Source: Procambarus clarkii (lineage: Eukaryota > Arthropoda > Malacostraca > Decapoda > Cambaridae). From it: 64,000 nucleotides of DNA. The notes beneath the pieces are model-generated. The model saw only the letters and a list, made by a program, of their open reading frames with translations. It ran no database searches and had not been told where the DNA came from. Made by a program: the position numbers and the translations under genes. The DNA lies in NCBI RefSeq assembly GCF_040958095.1, contig NC_091181.1, positions 26,192,230 through 26,256,229 on the forward strand. Direction: 5' to 3'. Positions 21,412 through 33,054 of the stretch are shown here, one piece after another (the first letter of the stretch is position 1; each line of letters starts with the position of its first letter).

Positions 21412-23971
21412 AAAACAATTCCTGCTGACTCGAAGTCTAAAGTATTTGTGTCAAAAATGAATTGTGTTTGTGCGCCAATGTAAACATGTTTTGCAGCCAA
21501 TGTGTGTGTGGTTATCCCATCCTATTGTGCCATTCATAAACATGTTTTCCATTGATCGACGAGGCTTATAAAACCTAAAATATAAAATGACTTTGTATAC
21601 TGACTAATAAATACATTAGAATCCCATTAATATTTTCTGATCTAGGATAAAGCTCTGAAAGCTACAGTGATTCAACTTAGCATTCTCGATCTCTCTTATT
21701 TATGAACCTCTTTATTGATTTATGACTGAATTATTATATACACGATTTAGGCCCAAATCGCATTTAATCTTTGTAAATAATAAAGATGTTGAAATAAAAT
21801 ATTGTAGTGTAAGGCATTCGTTTGCACATGCGTCCGTTCGTTGACGCATTAAGTATGAGGCTATTACGACGTCAAACCTTATCTATTCGTGGAAGGGTTC
21901 GTGTTCTGGCCCGCGCCTCCATGACGGGAAAACACGTCGTCCGTTGCACCCTGATGTTACGTTATAATATGTTAAATGTTTCATATTGCGATCACTTTTA
22001 TTATGATTTTGTCTACTTGATTGTGAATGTATTTCCTATCCAAGCTCTTGGTATAATTTAAAGTTGCATACATCATTACTGATCGACAAGATTACTGCAG
22101 TTGCCTAGATTAAGAAGTTTACTTCTGCGGACTTGACTTCATTGAATGTTAAAACAGAATATAATCAGTCTTACAAGTGTGCATTAGGGGATTAGACATA
22201 GCCAAAGCACTATATATCAAAAATTCTTATATAACTAGCAACTCCAGCTTACATTAAGACCATCTACATAACCAAGATAGAACTGTGAATACATATATCA
22301 TAGCTAGGACACCAGCCGACCTATGAAAATGCAAGGCCAGATTACGCATTTCCCAGATTGGGTAATACGTCACCTCGCCTTATTCCACATGAAATATATA
22401 ATTTTAATAAGTATTCATTGTGTCGGGGGACAGGAAGCCAGGGTATATGCATACACGTTTGGCTTAATTTTGCATGCAAAAATATATATTGAAAATAAAG
22501 AATGTAATAATATTATGTCATGCACCATTAAGATTTTTTTAATATGCTCATATTTAAATATTTCCACAGCTCAAATTTCCAAAGCGTTGAATATTTGAAA
22601 TGCTTATTGCCGGTGAGCCCACCAGCTGTTGACAGCCACACATAACCTGAGCTTGTAAAAGTACCTTAATCACCTTCAGTGATTAAGTGCTTAATTGCAC
22701 ACTAGTTTATCAGCTATCTCACCCTGTCGGAGTAAAAGAGACAAATGTATGTGAATGCATGTGTGTGTGTATATATGTATATGTGTGTGTGAATGTATAT
22801 GATTGTGTATAAAGTATATATGGAAGCTGATCAGAATTACATTTCACCTTTGTAAATGCACATTAATGACACTATGTAAAAGAAACATCGAACACTTTAT
22901 GTAGGGAATACGTAAATATATATATCTATGTATTTACGTATGTAGGTTAGCTTAGCATTTTAAAAGCACCGAATCACCTTCTGTGGTTGATTGTTCAATA
23001 AACCTCTGAACTATATGTTTAACACTTCTCTAACCCTGTCCATGGAGGACAGTAGAAAATATATATATGTTGGTTAGCATTGTAAATGTGTGGCCACGTC
23101 TGTGGTAGAAAATAATAATAATAAAAGAAAAATCAGCGTGACAATTTTGAGTCACATGGCCCGATGGATCTCTAAAATTGGTGAAAATTATATGTATATT
23201 AAAATTAACAGCACTCGAGATCACTGCACTGTTTAAAGCTATATTAAAAAGATAAAATCAGTCCTGAACAGGTCGTCTTGACAATTTCACATTAAATCTT
23301 TCTTAATTAATACAGTATTTGCTTCTCATTTCTTATTATTTGTTTTCTTAAACTTGTTGATTTGTTTACGTAGCTTTAAAGTATCTCCTGTTTAGATAGT
23401 ATCTATTGTGACGGTCGTCAATAGTTACAAATTCGTACGTATTTAGCTTTCAGATAGTAGTATACTGACGAGTAAGGAATTCTTATAAAATAAATAAGTT
23501 AAAAAAACAAACTTATATATTCCTAGGCCTAGTATAGCACACACATGTACTATATTAGGCCTCAGATTATATATTACCGTGTATTAGGCCTCACATATTA
23601 TCGTGTATTAGGTCTAGGAAGGTTAGGTTAGTTTATAGTTTGTCAAAACAGCTCAAGTAAACAAATATTTTTCCGGTTTGTCCAACTCAATAGCTCAGAT
23701 TTCTACTTTCTAATTTTGTTGTACGTCTGTGTATATATACTATGGTCCTCATGGTTACTATAAGTGTTACTGAAACACAGGAGGGTGGGCTGGGTTACGG
23801 TATGTGAGTCTGACGTCATATATCCTGGCTATGGTAAGAGTATTTGTTTTTCTAGAGTTCGAAGATGAGGATCAAGTGGGGTAACTTGCGTATTCCGGAG
23901 ATGGTTTCATGTGTTGTGTTTCTCTCCGTTGAGAGAAGGTTCTCCTCGGAGGATAAATAAAGTCTCCGTGG
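21412..23971. other. AT-rich intergenic stretch without recognised genes
   Basis: About 2.5 kb with short GT/AT-rich runs (22755-22810) and a repeated TATTAGGCCTCA-type motif near 23520-23610. Several 60-90 codon open frames look random. I see no supportable gene. Confidence 0.5.
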
Positions 23972-24221
23972 TGTAGTGGTAAGACACTCGCCTGGCGTTC
24001 CGCGAGCGCTATGTCATGGGTTCGTATCCTGGCCGGGGAGGATTTACTGGGCGCAATTCCTTAACTGTAGCCTCTGTTTAACGCAACAGTAAAATGTGTA
24101 CTTGGATGAAAAAACGATTCTTCGCGGCAGGGGATCGTATTTCAGGGACCTGCCCGAAACGCTACGCGTACTAGTGGCTGTACATGAATGTAACAACTCT
24201 TGTATATATCTCAAAAAAAAA
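23972..24221 (+). mobile_element. SINE-2, full-length young copy
   Basis: It has the same start, B box and GTATATATCTC-poly(A) end as 16572-16846, with about five differences. The A tail is uninterrupted (nine A). Confidence 0.88.
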
Positions 24222-24637
24222 GGTTCTCATTACAAAGACGCGTTTACAGTTTTTATAAAGATTTATATATTTCGCTATGAGTAGAGAAAGTTCTTATTGG
24301 GACAACACGTTTCGCTCTGAGCAGAGAAAGTTCTCCTCAGAGTGATGCACCTCGTAGTACGCAGTATTGACCAATCTAAAAAAGGTGTTTCAAGGTCTTG
24401 GCTCTCCTGTATTTTCGGATTCGGATTCGGTCTTTTTTTTCAGTTACAGTACCGCTCCTGTGCCAGGTAAGTCTACTACGGGCTCACCATAGCCCGTGCT
24501 ACTTGGACATTTCGTTCTGAGTAGCTAAATCTAAAACAACAAGGTCTTTTCCCCCGTGTGAGACGCAATCTATACAAAATGTTTTCAAATGAATCGGTGT
24601 GTTGTTAGCGAAGTGTGCGATGTTTGTTGCTCATCTA

Positions 24638-24833
24638 TCAGTGACTGCGGGGAAAGTGAGGTCTAGCTCCTGATGCCCTGCCTATAGTGGCCCTCTTGCA
24701 CCCGGTGCGATAAAGCTTCGCTGTTCTGACAATATCTCTGTCGAACCTTTCTCTAAAGTTGTGGCTGGAGGTGGCTTCCAGAACTTCTTCCACTTGATTT
24801 TGATTGTTGACGCCGGAAGCGGCTAGTTTATTG
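24638..24833 (-). other. Possible retroelement coding tail next to minisatellite
   Basis: The minus-strand reading VEEVLEATSSHNFRERFDRD then IVRTAKLYRTGC looks protein-like. It runs straight out of the 37-bp tandem array, which would encode its upstream part. The family is not recognised. Confidence 0.25.
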
Positions 24834-25738
24834 TGCACCCCATACTCATGCTGTGAGCGGTAGTTTATTGTGCACCCCATACTCATCCTGTGAGCGGTAG
24901 CTTATTGTGCACAATACTCATCCTGTGAGCGGTAGTTTATTGTGCACCTCATCCTGGGAGCGGTAGCTTATTGTGCACCCCATACCTAACCTGTGAGCGA
25001 TAGTTTATTGTGCACCCCATACTCATCCTGTGAGCAGTAGTTTATTGTGCACCTCATCCTGTGAGCGGTAGCTTATTGTGCACCCCATACCTAACCGATT
25101 GTGCACCCGATACTCATCCTGTGAGCGATAGTTTATTGTGCACCCCATACTCATCCTGTGAGCGGTAGTTTATTGTGCACCCCATACTCATCCTGTGAGC
25201 GGTAGTTTATTGTGCACCCCATACTCATCCTGTGAGCGGTAGTTTATTGTGCACCCCATACTCATCCTGTGAGCGGTAGTTTATTGTGCACCCCATACTC
25301 ATCCTGTGAGCGGTAGTTTATTGTGCACCCCATACTCATCCTGTGAGCGGTAGTTTATTGTGCACCCCATACTCATCCTGTGAGCGGTAGTTTATTGTGC
25401 ACCCCATACTCATCCTGTGAGCGGTAGCTTATTGTGCACCCCATACTCATCCTGTGAGCGGTAGTTTATTGTGCACCCCATACTCATCCTGTGAGCGGTA
25501 GTTTATTGTGCACCCCATACTCATCCTGTGAGCGGTAGCTTATTGTGCACCCTATACTCATCCTGTGAGTGGTAGTTTATTGTGCACCCCATACTCATCC
25601 TGTGAGCGGTAGTTTATTGTGCACCCCATACTCATCCTGTGAGCGGTAGCTTATTGTGCACCCTATACTCATCCTGTGAGTGGTAGTTTATTGTGCACCC
25701 CATACTCATCCTGTGAGCGGTAGTTTATTGTGCACCTC
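24834..25738. repeat. 37-bp minisatellite, about 24 units
   Basis: The unit contains GTGAGCGGTAGTTTATTGTG and CACCCCATACTCATCCT. The left part (24834-25130) has truncated and variant units. From 25150 the array is nearly homogeneous, with a higher-order alternation of GTAGTTTATT and GTAGCTTATT variants. Confidence 0.95.
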
Positions 25739-25780
25739 TGCGAACGTTATTCTGGATCTTGGGTTAGTTCTACCTTGTGA

Positions 25781-25997
25781 AGCCACTAGCACGCATAGCA
25801 TTTAGTTCAGGTCCTTAATCCTAATTTTTCCCCGGAATACGACCCGCGAAATCACTTGGTACCCATTTACTGCTGGATGAACACAGGCTACACTTAAAGA
25901 TTGGCGCCCGATCAATCCTCCCCGGCTTGGATACGAACCCTGGCCAAAGCGCTCGCGCAGCGACGGGCGAGTGTCTTACCACTGTGCCACGGGGACT
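25781..25997 (-). mobile_element. SINE-2 copy, diverged
   Basis: Antisense of the SINE-2 end (GCCACTAGCACGCATAGCAT) through GATACGAACCCTGG (B box) to CCACGGGGACT at the 5' end. Confidence 0.75.
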
Positions 25998-26091
25998 GGT
26001 TAACATTACGTGGGTGTAAACATATCAGGGTGGCGATATGTCTGTGTCAAAACGTAGATATTGACGGGTCGAGAGGTGGGGTCATATCTTG

Positions 26092-26331
26092 AGGTTATCT
26101 TGAGATGATTTCGGGGCTTTTAGTGTCCCCGCGGCCCGGTCCTCGACCAGGCCTCCACCCCCAGGAAGCAGCCCGTGACAGCTGACTAACTCCCAGGTAC
26201 CTATTTACTGCTAGGTAACAGGGGCATTCAGGGTGAAAGAAACTTTGCCCATTTGTTTCTGCCTCGTGCGGGAATCGAACCCGCGCCACAGAATTACGAG
26301 TCCTGCGCGCTATCCACCAGGCTACGAGACC
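26092..26331 (-). mobile_element. SINE family T (tail B), Thr(CGT)-like head
   Basis: The plus strand reads tail B antisense (CTTGAGGTTATCTTGAGATG), then the core, then GGGAATCGAACCCGCGCC (B box) and a TTACGAGTCCTGC anticodon arm. This is the same head as at 3012 and 51217, but with the other tail. Confidence 0.87.
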
Positions 26332-26390
26332 CGGGGAAAGTGTGAATTTTATTCTGGTAGCAAGAGATACACGCATTCCTGAGCACCATC

Positions 26391-26652
26391 TTGAGGTTAT
26401 CTTGAGATTGTTTCGGGGCTTTTAGCATCCCCGCGGCCCGGTCCTCGATCAGGCCTCCTTTTTGTTACACACCCCCCGGGAAGCAGCCTGTAGCAGCTGT
26501 CTAACTCCCAGGTACCTATTTACTGCTAGGTAAACAGGGGCATCAGGGGTGAAAGAAACTCTGCCCATTTGTTTCCGCCTCCACCGGGGATCGAACCCGG
26601 AACCTTAAGACAACGAATCCCGAGCGCTGTCCACTCGGCTGTCAGGCCCCCA
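26391..26652 (-). mobile_element. SINE family T (tail B), different tRNA-like head
   Basis: Tail B antisense (CTTGAGGTTATCTTGAGATT) and core (AGCAGCCTGTAGCAGCTGTC) are followed by a head with B box GGGGATCGAACCCGG and GACAACGAATCCCGAGCG. This matches the head of the interrupted copy at 14806. Confidence 0.85.
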
Positions 26653-26834
26653 TGTCGATTAGAGTAATACCCGATTCCCCAGGGTGTTAGATCAGCCGAG
26701 CTGGTTGTTTTACGTGGCATAGTGTGTACGTGTCACACACACGTCACACATGTGTAACATTTACACGTGACACGTGTAAATGTATGTGTCATTTACGTGT
26801 CAAACCTCCAATCAGCTGTAAATCAGGTCTTTCT

Positions 26835-27690
26835 ATGGGCTACAGAAAATAATATGGTGTTTAACGAAGATAAGTTTCAGCTCATGCGCGATGGAAAAAA
26901 TTAAAATTATAAAAACAGAAACCACGTACAAAACTCAGGCAAATCATAACATAGAACGGAAAGGCAATGTAAAGGATCTGGGTGTACTCATGTCGGAAGA
27001 CCTTACCTTTAAAGAACACAATAAAGTAGCCGTCACAACTGCAAGAAAAATGACAGGTTGGATAACAAGAACTTTTCACACTAGAGATGCTATACCGATG
27101 ATGATACTTTTGAAAACGCTTGTGCTCTCTAGAGTGGAGTACTGCTGCACAATGACAGCCCCTTTCAAAGCTGGAGAAATTGCTGACCTGGAGAGCGTGC
27201 AGAGATTCTTTACTGCTAGAATCCACTCAGTCAAACATCTAAACTACTGGGACCGACTAAAGAGCCTAAATCTGTACTCCCTTGAGCGCAGGCGGGAGAG
27301 ATACATAATAATCTATACTTGGAAAATAATAGAGGGGCTGGTCCCAAACCTGCACACAGAAATAACATCACATGAGACCAGAAGGCATGGCAGGATGTGC
27401 AGAATACCCCCGTTAAAAAGCAGAGGTGCAACAGGTACTCTGAGAGAGAACTCTATCAACATCAGAAGCCGGAGACTGTTCAACACGCTTCCACTACACA
27501 TAAGGGGCATAACTGGCCGACCCCTCACAGTGTTCAAGAGAGAACTTGACAGATACCTGATCAACCAGACTGTGACTCATACGTCAGGCTGCGAGCAGCC
27601 GCGTCCAACAGCCAGGTTGACCGGGCCTGCTGGTCGACGACCGGGGCGCGGGGACGCTAAGCCCCAGAAGCACCTCAAGGTGAGGTAGTG
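26835..27690 (+). pseudogene. LINE D (CR1-group) reverse-transcriptase C-terminal part, frameshifted
   Basis: The upstream part reads ENNMVFNEDKFQLMRDGKN and hits a stop. A second frame (26891-27688) is then open for 265 codons. It has NVKDLGVLMSEDLTFKEHNK, LVLSRVEYC, then HLNYWDRLKSLNLYSLERRR and a terminal FKRELDRYLINQ. These are typical post-palm (thumb and tail) motifs of CR1-group LINEs; catalytic FADD is upstream and missing, so the copy is 5' truncated. The 3' UTR, GGTCGACGACCGGGGCGCGG then ACGCTAAGCCCC, is the parent of SINE tail B. A plus-strand sister, more decayed, is at 43872. Confidence 0.85.
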
Positions 27691-27924
27691 TCGTAAGCTT
27701 GATGGAGAAGTATTACACAGCCGGGGACACCTTATGTTCATCCAGTGATCTCTTGAGTGTGTCGATTAGAGATCGATTAGAACATATACCAAGTGGCAAA
27801 AGTCTTGTCTAGTCTTGTGGTGTTAGTCTAGACAAGTCTAGTTAGTCTAAGTTAGTCTTGAATACACTGGGCCAACAACACTGTAAACCAACCATGACAA
27901 TAAATGGAATTCAACCGTCAAGAA

Positions 27925-28005
27925 ATTTATCCGTCACGTACAACATCGTACGTACATCCGTCACGTACAACATCGTACGTACATCCGTCACGTACAACAT
28001 CGTAC
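27925..28005. repeat. 27-bp tandem repeat, three units
   Basis: CCGTCACGTACAACATCGTA-type units in tandem just 5' of a LINE C fragment. Confidence 0.85.
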
Positions 28006-28350
28006 GAGACGGATCTCATCGAAACGTTTAAATTACTGAACAATTTGGAGGATGTTGATCCAGACAACTTCTTCAAAAGGTCAAATGTAACATCTGATCT
28101 GCTACATGGGTAACAGCTTCTACCCCGTATTAACCTACCCTGGCTTTGCGCCCTGGAGAGGCCACTCGACCAGACCGACAACTAGAGCGCAATTCCATAG
28201 TCTCCTGAGACTGACGGATGCAACGGTGTCAAGCTCAACAAACCACAGTGTAGAACAGACAACGGGAGATGCTTTTTCACCCACAGAGTTGAGTAGCGCT
28301 GACCAATATACTCGCCCCTCGGGACACTACTTAAGAGGGTTATAAACCCA
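28005..28350 (+). mobile_element. LINE C fragment
   Basis: The plus-strand reading ETFKLLNNLEDVDPDNFFKR aligns with ETLKILNNMEEVDQENFFKR of the 16045 copy. A different frame later gives GCNGVKLNKPQCRTDNGRCF then FTHRVE, matching that copy further on. Intervening bases (about 28100-28200) are diverged and frameshifted. Confidence 0.75.
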
Positions 28351-28624
28351 TTGAATTGAAATTGAAATAAGTGTATTGAGGTAAAATACACACAAAGGGA
28401 TGAGGTAGCTCAAGCTATTCTCACCCCGTTCAGTACATCGTGTTAATACATACATAGACACACATCACAAGCAATAAACATATTACCAAACATTCTAAGA
28501 GATAAACATATACATTTCTTCCTTTACACAAGTAGTATGGTATCAGACGTACACACAAATACTTTTATGACCTAAGTATACTGTATAGTCAGTCATAGTC
28601 ATACTGTATACAGTCAGTCATACT

Positions 28625-28840
28625 GTATACTGTATGGAGTCAGCCTCCACCACATCACTTCCTAGTACATTCCATTTACTACTACTACTACTACTACTGA
28701 AAAACTTCTTTCTAATGTCTCTGTGGCTCATTTGGGTACTCAGCTTCCACCTGTGTCCCCCTTGTGCGTGCGCCACCCGTGTTAAATAATCCATCCTTGT
28801 CTACCCTGTCAATTCCCTTGAGAATTTTGTATGTGGTAAT
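28625..28840 (-). mobile_element. LINE A fragment
   Basis: Plus-strand TATGGAGTCAGCCTCCACCA, TGTCTCTGTGGCTCATTTGG and CAGCTTCCACCTGTGTCCCC are the antisense of the LINE A C-terminus. A (CTA)n run has expanded inside it at 28677-28698. Confidence 0.8.
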
Positions 28841-28936
28841 CATTAACTGTCATTAATACTTCATCTTGAATAATGTCTATGGAAGCAGACCTACCTCCTG
28901 AAATACTAGTTTCATAAACCAAATGTACCTTCTTGT

Positions 28937-29020
<84 letters not shown>

Positions 29021-29140
29021 CACGAAAATAAACGTGATTAAAAATGTGACAGCGTCAGACCACGGAGGAAAATTGAAACAGCAATTTCCTTAAGTACTTT
29101 CGTATATTAATACATCTTCAGAAGGAGTGGTCTGACACTG

Positions 29141-29218
<78 letters not shown>
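28937..29218. repeat. (GT)n and (AT)n microsatellites flanking a small inverted-repeat unit
   Basis: (GT)n covers about 28937-29018 and (AT)n about 29143-29218. Between them, about 29045-29142 begins TGACAGCGTCAGACCAC and ends GTGGTCTGACACTGTCA, an imperfect terminal inverse repeat. Insertion beside or within microsatellite DNA recurs in this window. Confidence 0.85.
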
Positions 29219-29223
<5 letters not shown>

Positions 29224-30461
29224 TAGACAGATAAATATAAATATAATATAAAATATATATAGGGGTACCACCTCTCTGGTGCAATATGAAATATAATATA
29301 TTGCGTGTCAAGAACATTTATGTTCGATATTACACAGCTAAACACAGTAAGATTTGACCTCAGTTCATGGGACTAGTTTGTCACAAGCACTACCTCTGAA
29401 GCCTCGTATCATCACCTCAACAATTATTTTAGCTTATTCTCCCAAAGTTTGTATGCTGTACTCCCCTATAACTATTTTGTATGCCGTGACCCCCATAGCT
29501 ATCTTGCACGGTGTACTCCCTATAGGCACTTTGCAAGGTATAATATAATACTATGCAAATATATGGTATGTGAGCAATAGCCTAAATTACTCAACATCTC
29601 TACTTGTGAGCAAGTTTCCGTTCTTGATAACTGACTCATGGTGACGTCACTGTGACGTCACGGCCAGTCAGAACATTTCATTTGTTTCTCTGTTTTCTAG
29701 CTGAGCTCTGTCTTATACAAGACGGCATTACAAATTAAGCAGTTTTTTAGTTATACCTTTTAATTAGTTCTTCGTGTTATATATAGAATGGTTTGAGCAT
29801 TTGATTCATCGATAAAAAAAATTGAAAAATTATTAGCTGGCACCTCATGAGAATCCCGTGGGAGGCGTTGCCAAGGTGAGCTATGACTCATAGCGTGTTC
29901 CGACCTGCGGGTGACTTGCAGCCGCCATTTATATCCCATCTGCCTTTTTCTCCTCCTCATTGATATTCGCGGCTGAAGCTTTCATTTACGCAATAAAGTT
30001 TCCTTGGATAGAGAATTAAAGCACATGTAATTGCCTGCTCTTGCTGTGTTTCCGTGTGGGGAAGCTGCGGCTGTGGCTTGGGCTAGCCTGACGCATCGGG
30101 ACTCGAGGGAGAGCACATGGCCGACCGTCCGAAACCGCGAAGGCGCATCTCCCGCCACGCTCACCTCACTCAAGATCACCAGCTTGGCGATTCCGGGAAG
30201 TCACCTGGAATGTTGACAGTTTTGGTATGCGATGCAATTTTTTTTTTAACATTGATTACATTCACTGCGTTGGGCAGATTTGAGTTTGTGAAGAGTTCTT
30301 GTAGTCGATGACATTGGCAATTTTATTTAGGAAAAAGTATATATACACACACAAAAGGTTACAGGCAGAATGTTGGACTCAATCGGTCATTGAGGGTGAC
30401 CTCACGACCAGTTTTATCCTTCTCTAAATGAACGTCGTGTGTCTAAAAATGCTACTTGTTG
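29219..30461. other. No recognised genes
   Basis: Mixed-composition intergenic DNA with a repeated TATGCTGTACTCCC / TATGCCGTGACCCC motif at about 29450-29525 and a GTGACGTCACTGTGACGTCA duplication at about 29641-29661. I see nothing coding. Confidence 0.45.
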
Positions 30462-30609
30462 CGCTGGCGTCGCTGTGTCAGCATCGTACCCAGCGCTGGC
30501 GTCGCTGTGTCAGCATCGTACCCAGCGCTGGCGTCGCTGTGTCAGCATCGTACCCAGCGCTGGCGTTGTTGTATCAGCATCGTACTCAGCGCTGGCGTTG
30601 TTGTATCAG
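30462..30609. repeat. 32-bp minisatellite, about 4.5 units
   Basis: The unit contains GCTGGCGTCGCTGTGTCAGC and ATCGTACCCA. The last two units have GTTGTTGTATCAGC in place of GTCGCTGTGTCAGC. Confidence 0.92.
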
Positions 30610-30975
30610 CTACTTGCTGACGCATTACGCACTCTTATCACTCACGTGGAGCAAGCGGCAGGTACTGATATCGTTGGTATGCTGCTAGTGTGGTCAAGTG
30701 GTGGGGGATAACAGCATGTGGCTTGGGTACAGGATGTGGCTTAGTACGGTAGTGTTGGGTGTGGCCCTGTACGCTAGAGTAGTCAATAGGGGCTGTTGTA
30801 AGGAGTGTGGCGTAGTATAACACACTAGAGTGATCATTTGATGCAAATGCAGAAACATGTAATCAGTATTTCTATAAATGTTTGTTAACACAAAAACCGT
30901 TTTCACAATTATTTAAATTGAAAAAATAAAATTGTACACTTTACCCCCTATTTTTCGCAGAGTCCTAAGTCGGTC

Positions 30976-30979
30976 CTAT

Positions 30980-31045
<66 letters not shown>
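30976..31045. repeat. (AT)n microsatellite
   Basis: A pure AT dinucleotide run directly abutting the MITE that follows. Confidence 0.95.
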
Positions 31046-31048
<3 letters not shown>

Positions 31049-31421
31049 GTACCTAGTAGCCAGAACGTACTTCTCAGCCTACTATGCAAGGATTAATTTG
31101 CCTAATAAGCCAAGTTTTCATTAAATAATTGTTTTTCGACTACCTAACCTACCTAACCTAACCTAACTTTTTCGGCTACCTAACCTAACCTATAAAGATA
31201 GGTTAGGTTAGGTTAGGTTGGGTTGGTTAGGTTCGGTCATATATCTACGTTAATTTTAACTCCAATTAAAAAAAATTGACCTCATACATAACAAATTGGG
31301 TAGGTTTATCATTTCATAAGGAAAAAATTAGAGAAAATATATTAATTCAGGAAAACTTGGCTTATTAGGCAAATCGGGCCTTGCATAGTAGGCTGAGAAG
31401 TGAGTTCTGGCTACTAGGTAC

Positions 31422-31424
<3 letters not shown>
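31046..31424. mobile_element. MITE in (AT)n with telomere-like CCTAA tract (copy 1)
   Basis: It starts GTCGTACCTAGTAGCCAGAA and ends with its inverse, TTCTGGCTACTAGGTACGAC. Inverse terminal repeats extend about 80 bases with few mismatches. The centre holds CCTAACCTAACC and its complement GGTTAGGTTAGG around a short loop. The flanks on both sides are (AT)n, consistent with a TA target duplication that later expanded, or with insertion into an existing AT run. It has no coding capacity. Confidence 0.9.

Positions 31425-31491
<67 letters not shown>
31425..31491. repeat. (AT)n microsatellite
   Basis: The AT run between the MITE and the palindromic SINE pair. Confidence 0.95.
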
Positions 31492-31495
<4 letters not shown>

Positions 31496-31529
31496 AACAA
31501 GCCTGAATGGTCCCCAGGACAATATGCAA

Positions 31530-31919
31530 CTGAAAACTCACACCCCAGAAGTGACTCGAACCCATACTCCCAGATGCCACGCAACTGGTATGTACAAGAC
31601 GCCTTAATCCACTTGACCATCACGACCGGACATAATGAGGTGATAGCCAAGGCTATTTGAACCACCCCACCGCCGGCACTCGGATAGTAATCTTGGGCAT
31701 AGCATTTTACCATTTGCCCCAAAGAATGAGGTGATTTGGTAAAATGCTATGCCCAAGATTACTATCCGAGTGCCGGCGGTGGGGTGGTTCAAATAGCCTT
31801 GGCTATCACCTCATTATGTCCGGTCGTGATGGTCAAGTGGATTAAGGCGTCTTGTACATACCAGTTGCGTGGCATCTGGGAGTATGGGTTCGAGTCACTT
31901 CTGGGGTGTGAGTTTTCAG
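31530..31919. mobile_element. Head-to-head pair of tRNA-derived SINEs forming a palindrome
   Basis: Two 183-bp arms (31530-31712 and 31737-31919) are almost perfect inverse repeats around a 24-base spacer. The right arm on the plus strand shows an A-box-like GGTCAAGTGGATTAAGGCG and B box GGGTTCGAGTCAC, resembling a Leu/Ser-type tRNA head. A roughly 38-base extension (31492-31529) precedes only the left arm. Confidence 0.9.

Positions 31920-31988
<69 letters not shown>
31920..31988. repeat. (AT)n microsatellite
   Basis: The AT run directly at the right end of the palindromic SINE pair. Confidence 0.95.
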
Positions 31989-31991
<3 letters not shown>

Positions 31992-32448
31992 ATTTACCCA
32001 AAAGCAGGAATAGATTAGCTTAGAATAGTCAGAAGGAACAAGGATTCAGAGAATAAGTATGGAAGATTAAACAAAAAGCCTCATTGAGCAAACGCATAAT
32101 ATTTGATTATAATATTGTATTGAGACATTCTAACCCTCCCAATCAGAGTTTTTCTTAAACTGCTGCGCAATATTGTAACTTACAATATTGTAACTTAAAA
32201 TATTGTAGCTTTTAGTTTAATCTTTCATACTTATTCTCTGACCCCTTGTTCCTGCTGACAGCACATAACTGCTATACACATTACATATAGTTAAGCACAT
32301 AATTGTATACACAAATATATATACATAAGTTTACGGGTCTTTTCTCACTACAAGATCCTATTCAGTATCTCTGAGCAATATACGTATAAGTTATCCCCAC
32401 TCTAAATACAAGTCCTCAGTCGTACCCTTATGCTAAAAATATATGAAC

Positions 32449-32567
32449 TGCTGTGCGCATTAGTGGCTTTTAGGCATTGTATGTTCTAGCTCTATCTAAA
32501 AATCCAACATTATGTAACTCATCTAGCATGTATGTACTTTTATCTGAATAAACATTTGATTTGATTT
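32449..32567 (+). mobile_element. LINE E 3' end fragment
   Basis: GCGCATTAGTGGCTTTTAGG, then TGTATGTACTTTTATCTGAA and TAAACATTTGATTTGATTT, match the sense 3' end of LINE E (antisense at 17037-17162). It ends in a TTTGATT-type tail. Confidence 0.7.
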
Positions 32568-32869
32568 ATATACACAAATTACCCCTTGTTAACTGCAAGT
32601 CCTCAGACGATCTCTCTTATAAATCTTCTGGCAAGAACCTATTAATTTGGAGATATGATAAACAATTTGAAAATGCTTTTCTCTGGGTTTTATACTTCAA
32701 GAATGTGAGCTGCGCCCTTTTGAGCTTAGAGACATGCGATTATTTATTTAGACTCTTCCATCCGTGTGTGTGTGTGTGTTTATAAACAACAAATCATTAT
32801 CAGTGCATCGATAATATAGATAACCGGTGACGGATGTATAGAGGTGTACCCCGCTCCTCCATGGGGACA

Positions 32870-32935
32870 GATTCTCAGGAATCTGTACATCAGTTGACAG
32901 AGAGGCGCGGGACCCAAGAGCCGAAGCTCTTGGCT
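32870..32935 (+). mobile_element. LINE A tail-like fragment
   Basis: AGGAATCTGTACATCAGTTG, GAGAGGCGCGGGACCCAAGA and GCCGAAGCTC are a diverged version of the LINE A 3' end, running into (AT)n. Confidence 0.55.
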
Positions 32936-32937
32936 TC

Positions 32938-32961
32938 TATATATATAATTATATATATATA

Positions 32962-33051
<90 letters not shown>
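32938..33051. repeat. (AT)n microsatellite
   Basis: An AT run, partly interrupted at its left side. Confidence 0.95.

Positions 33052-33054
<3 letters not shown>

Noticed and set aside
24834-25738. CRISPR array
   Set aside because: The repeats are contiguous without unique spacers, and the genome is eukaryotic. It is a minisatellite.
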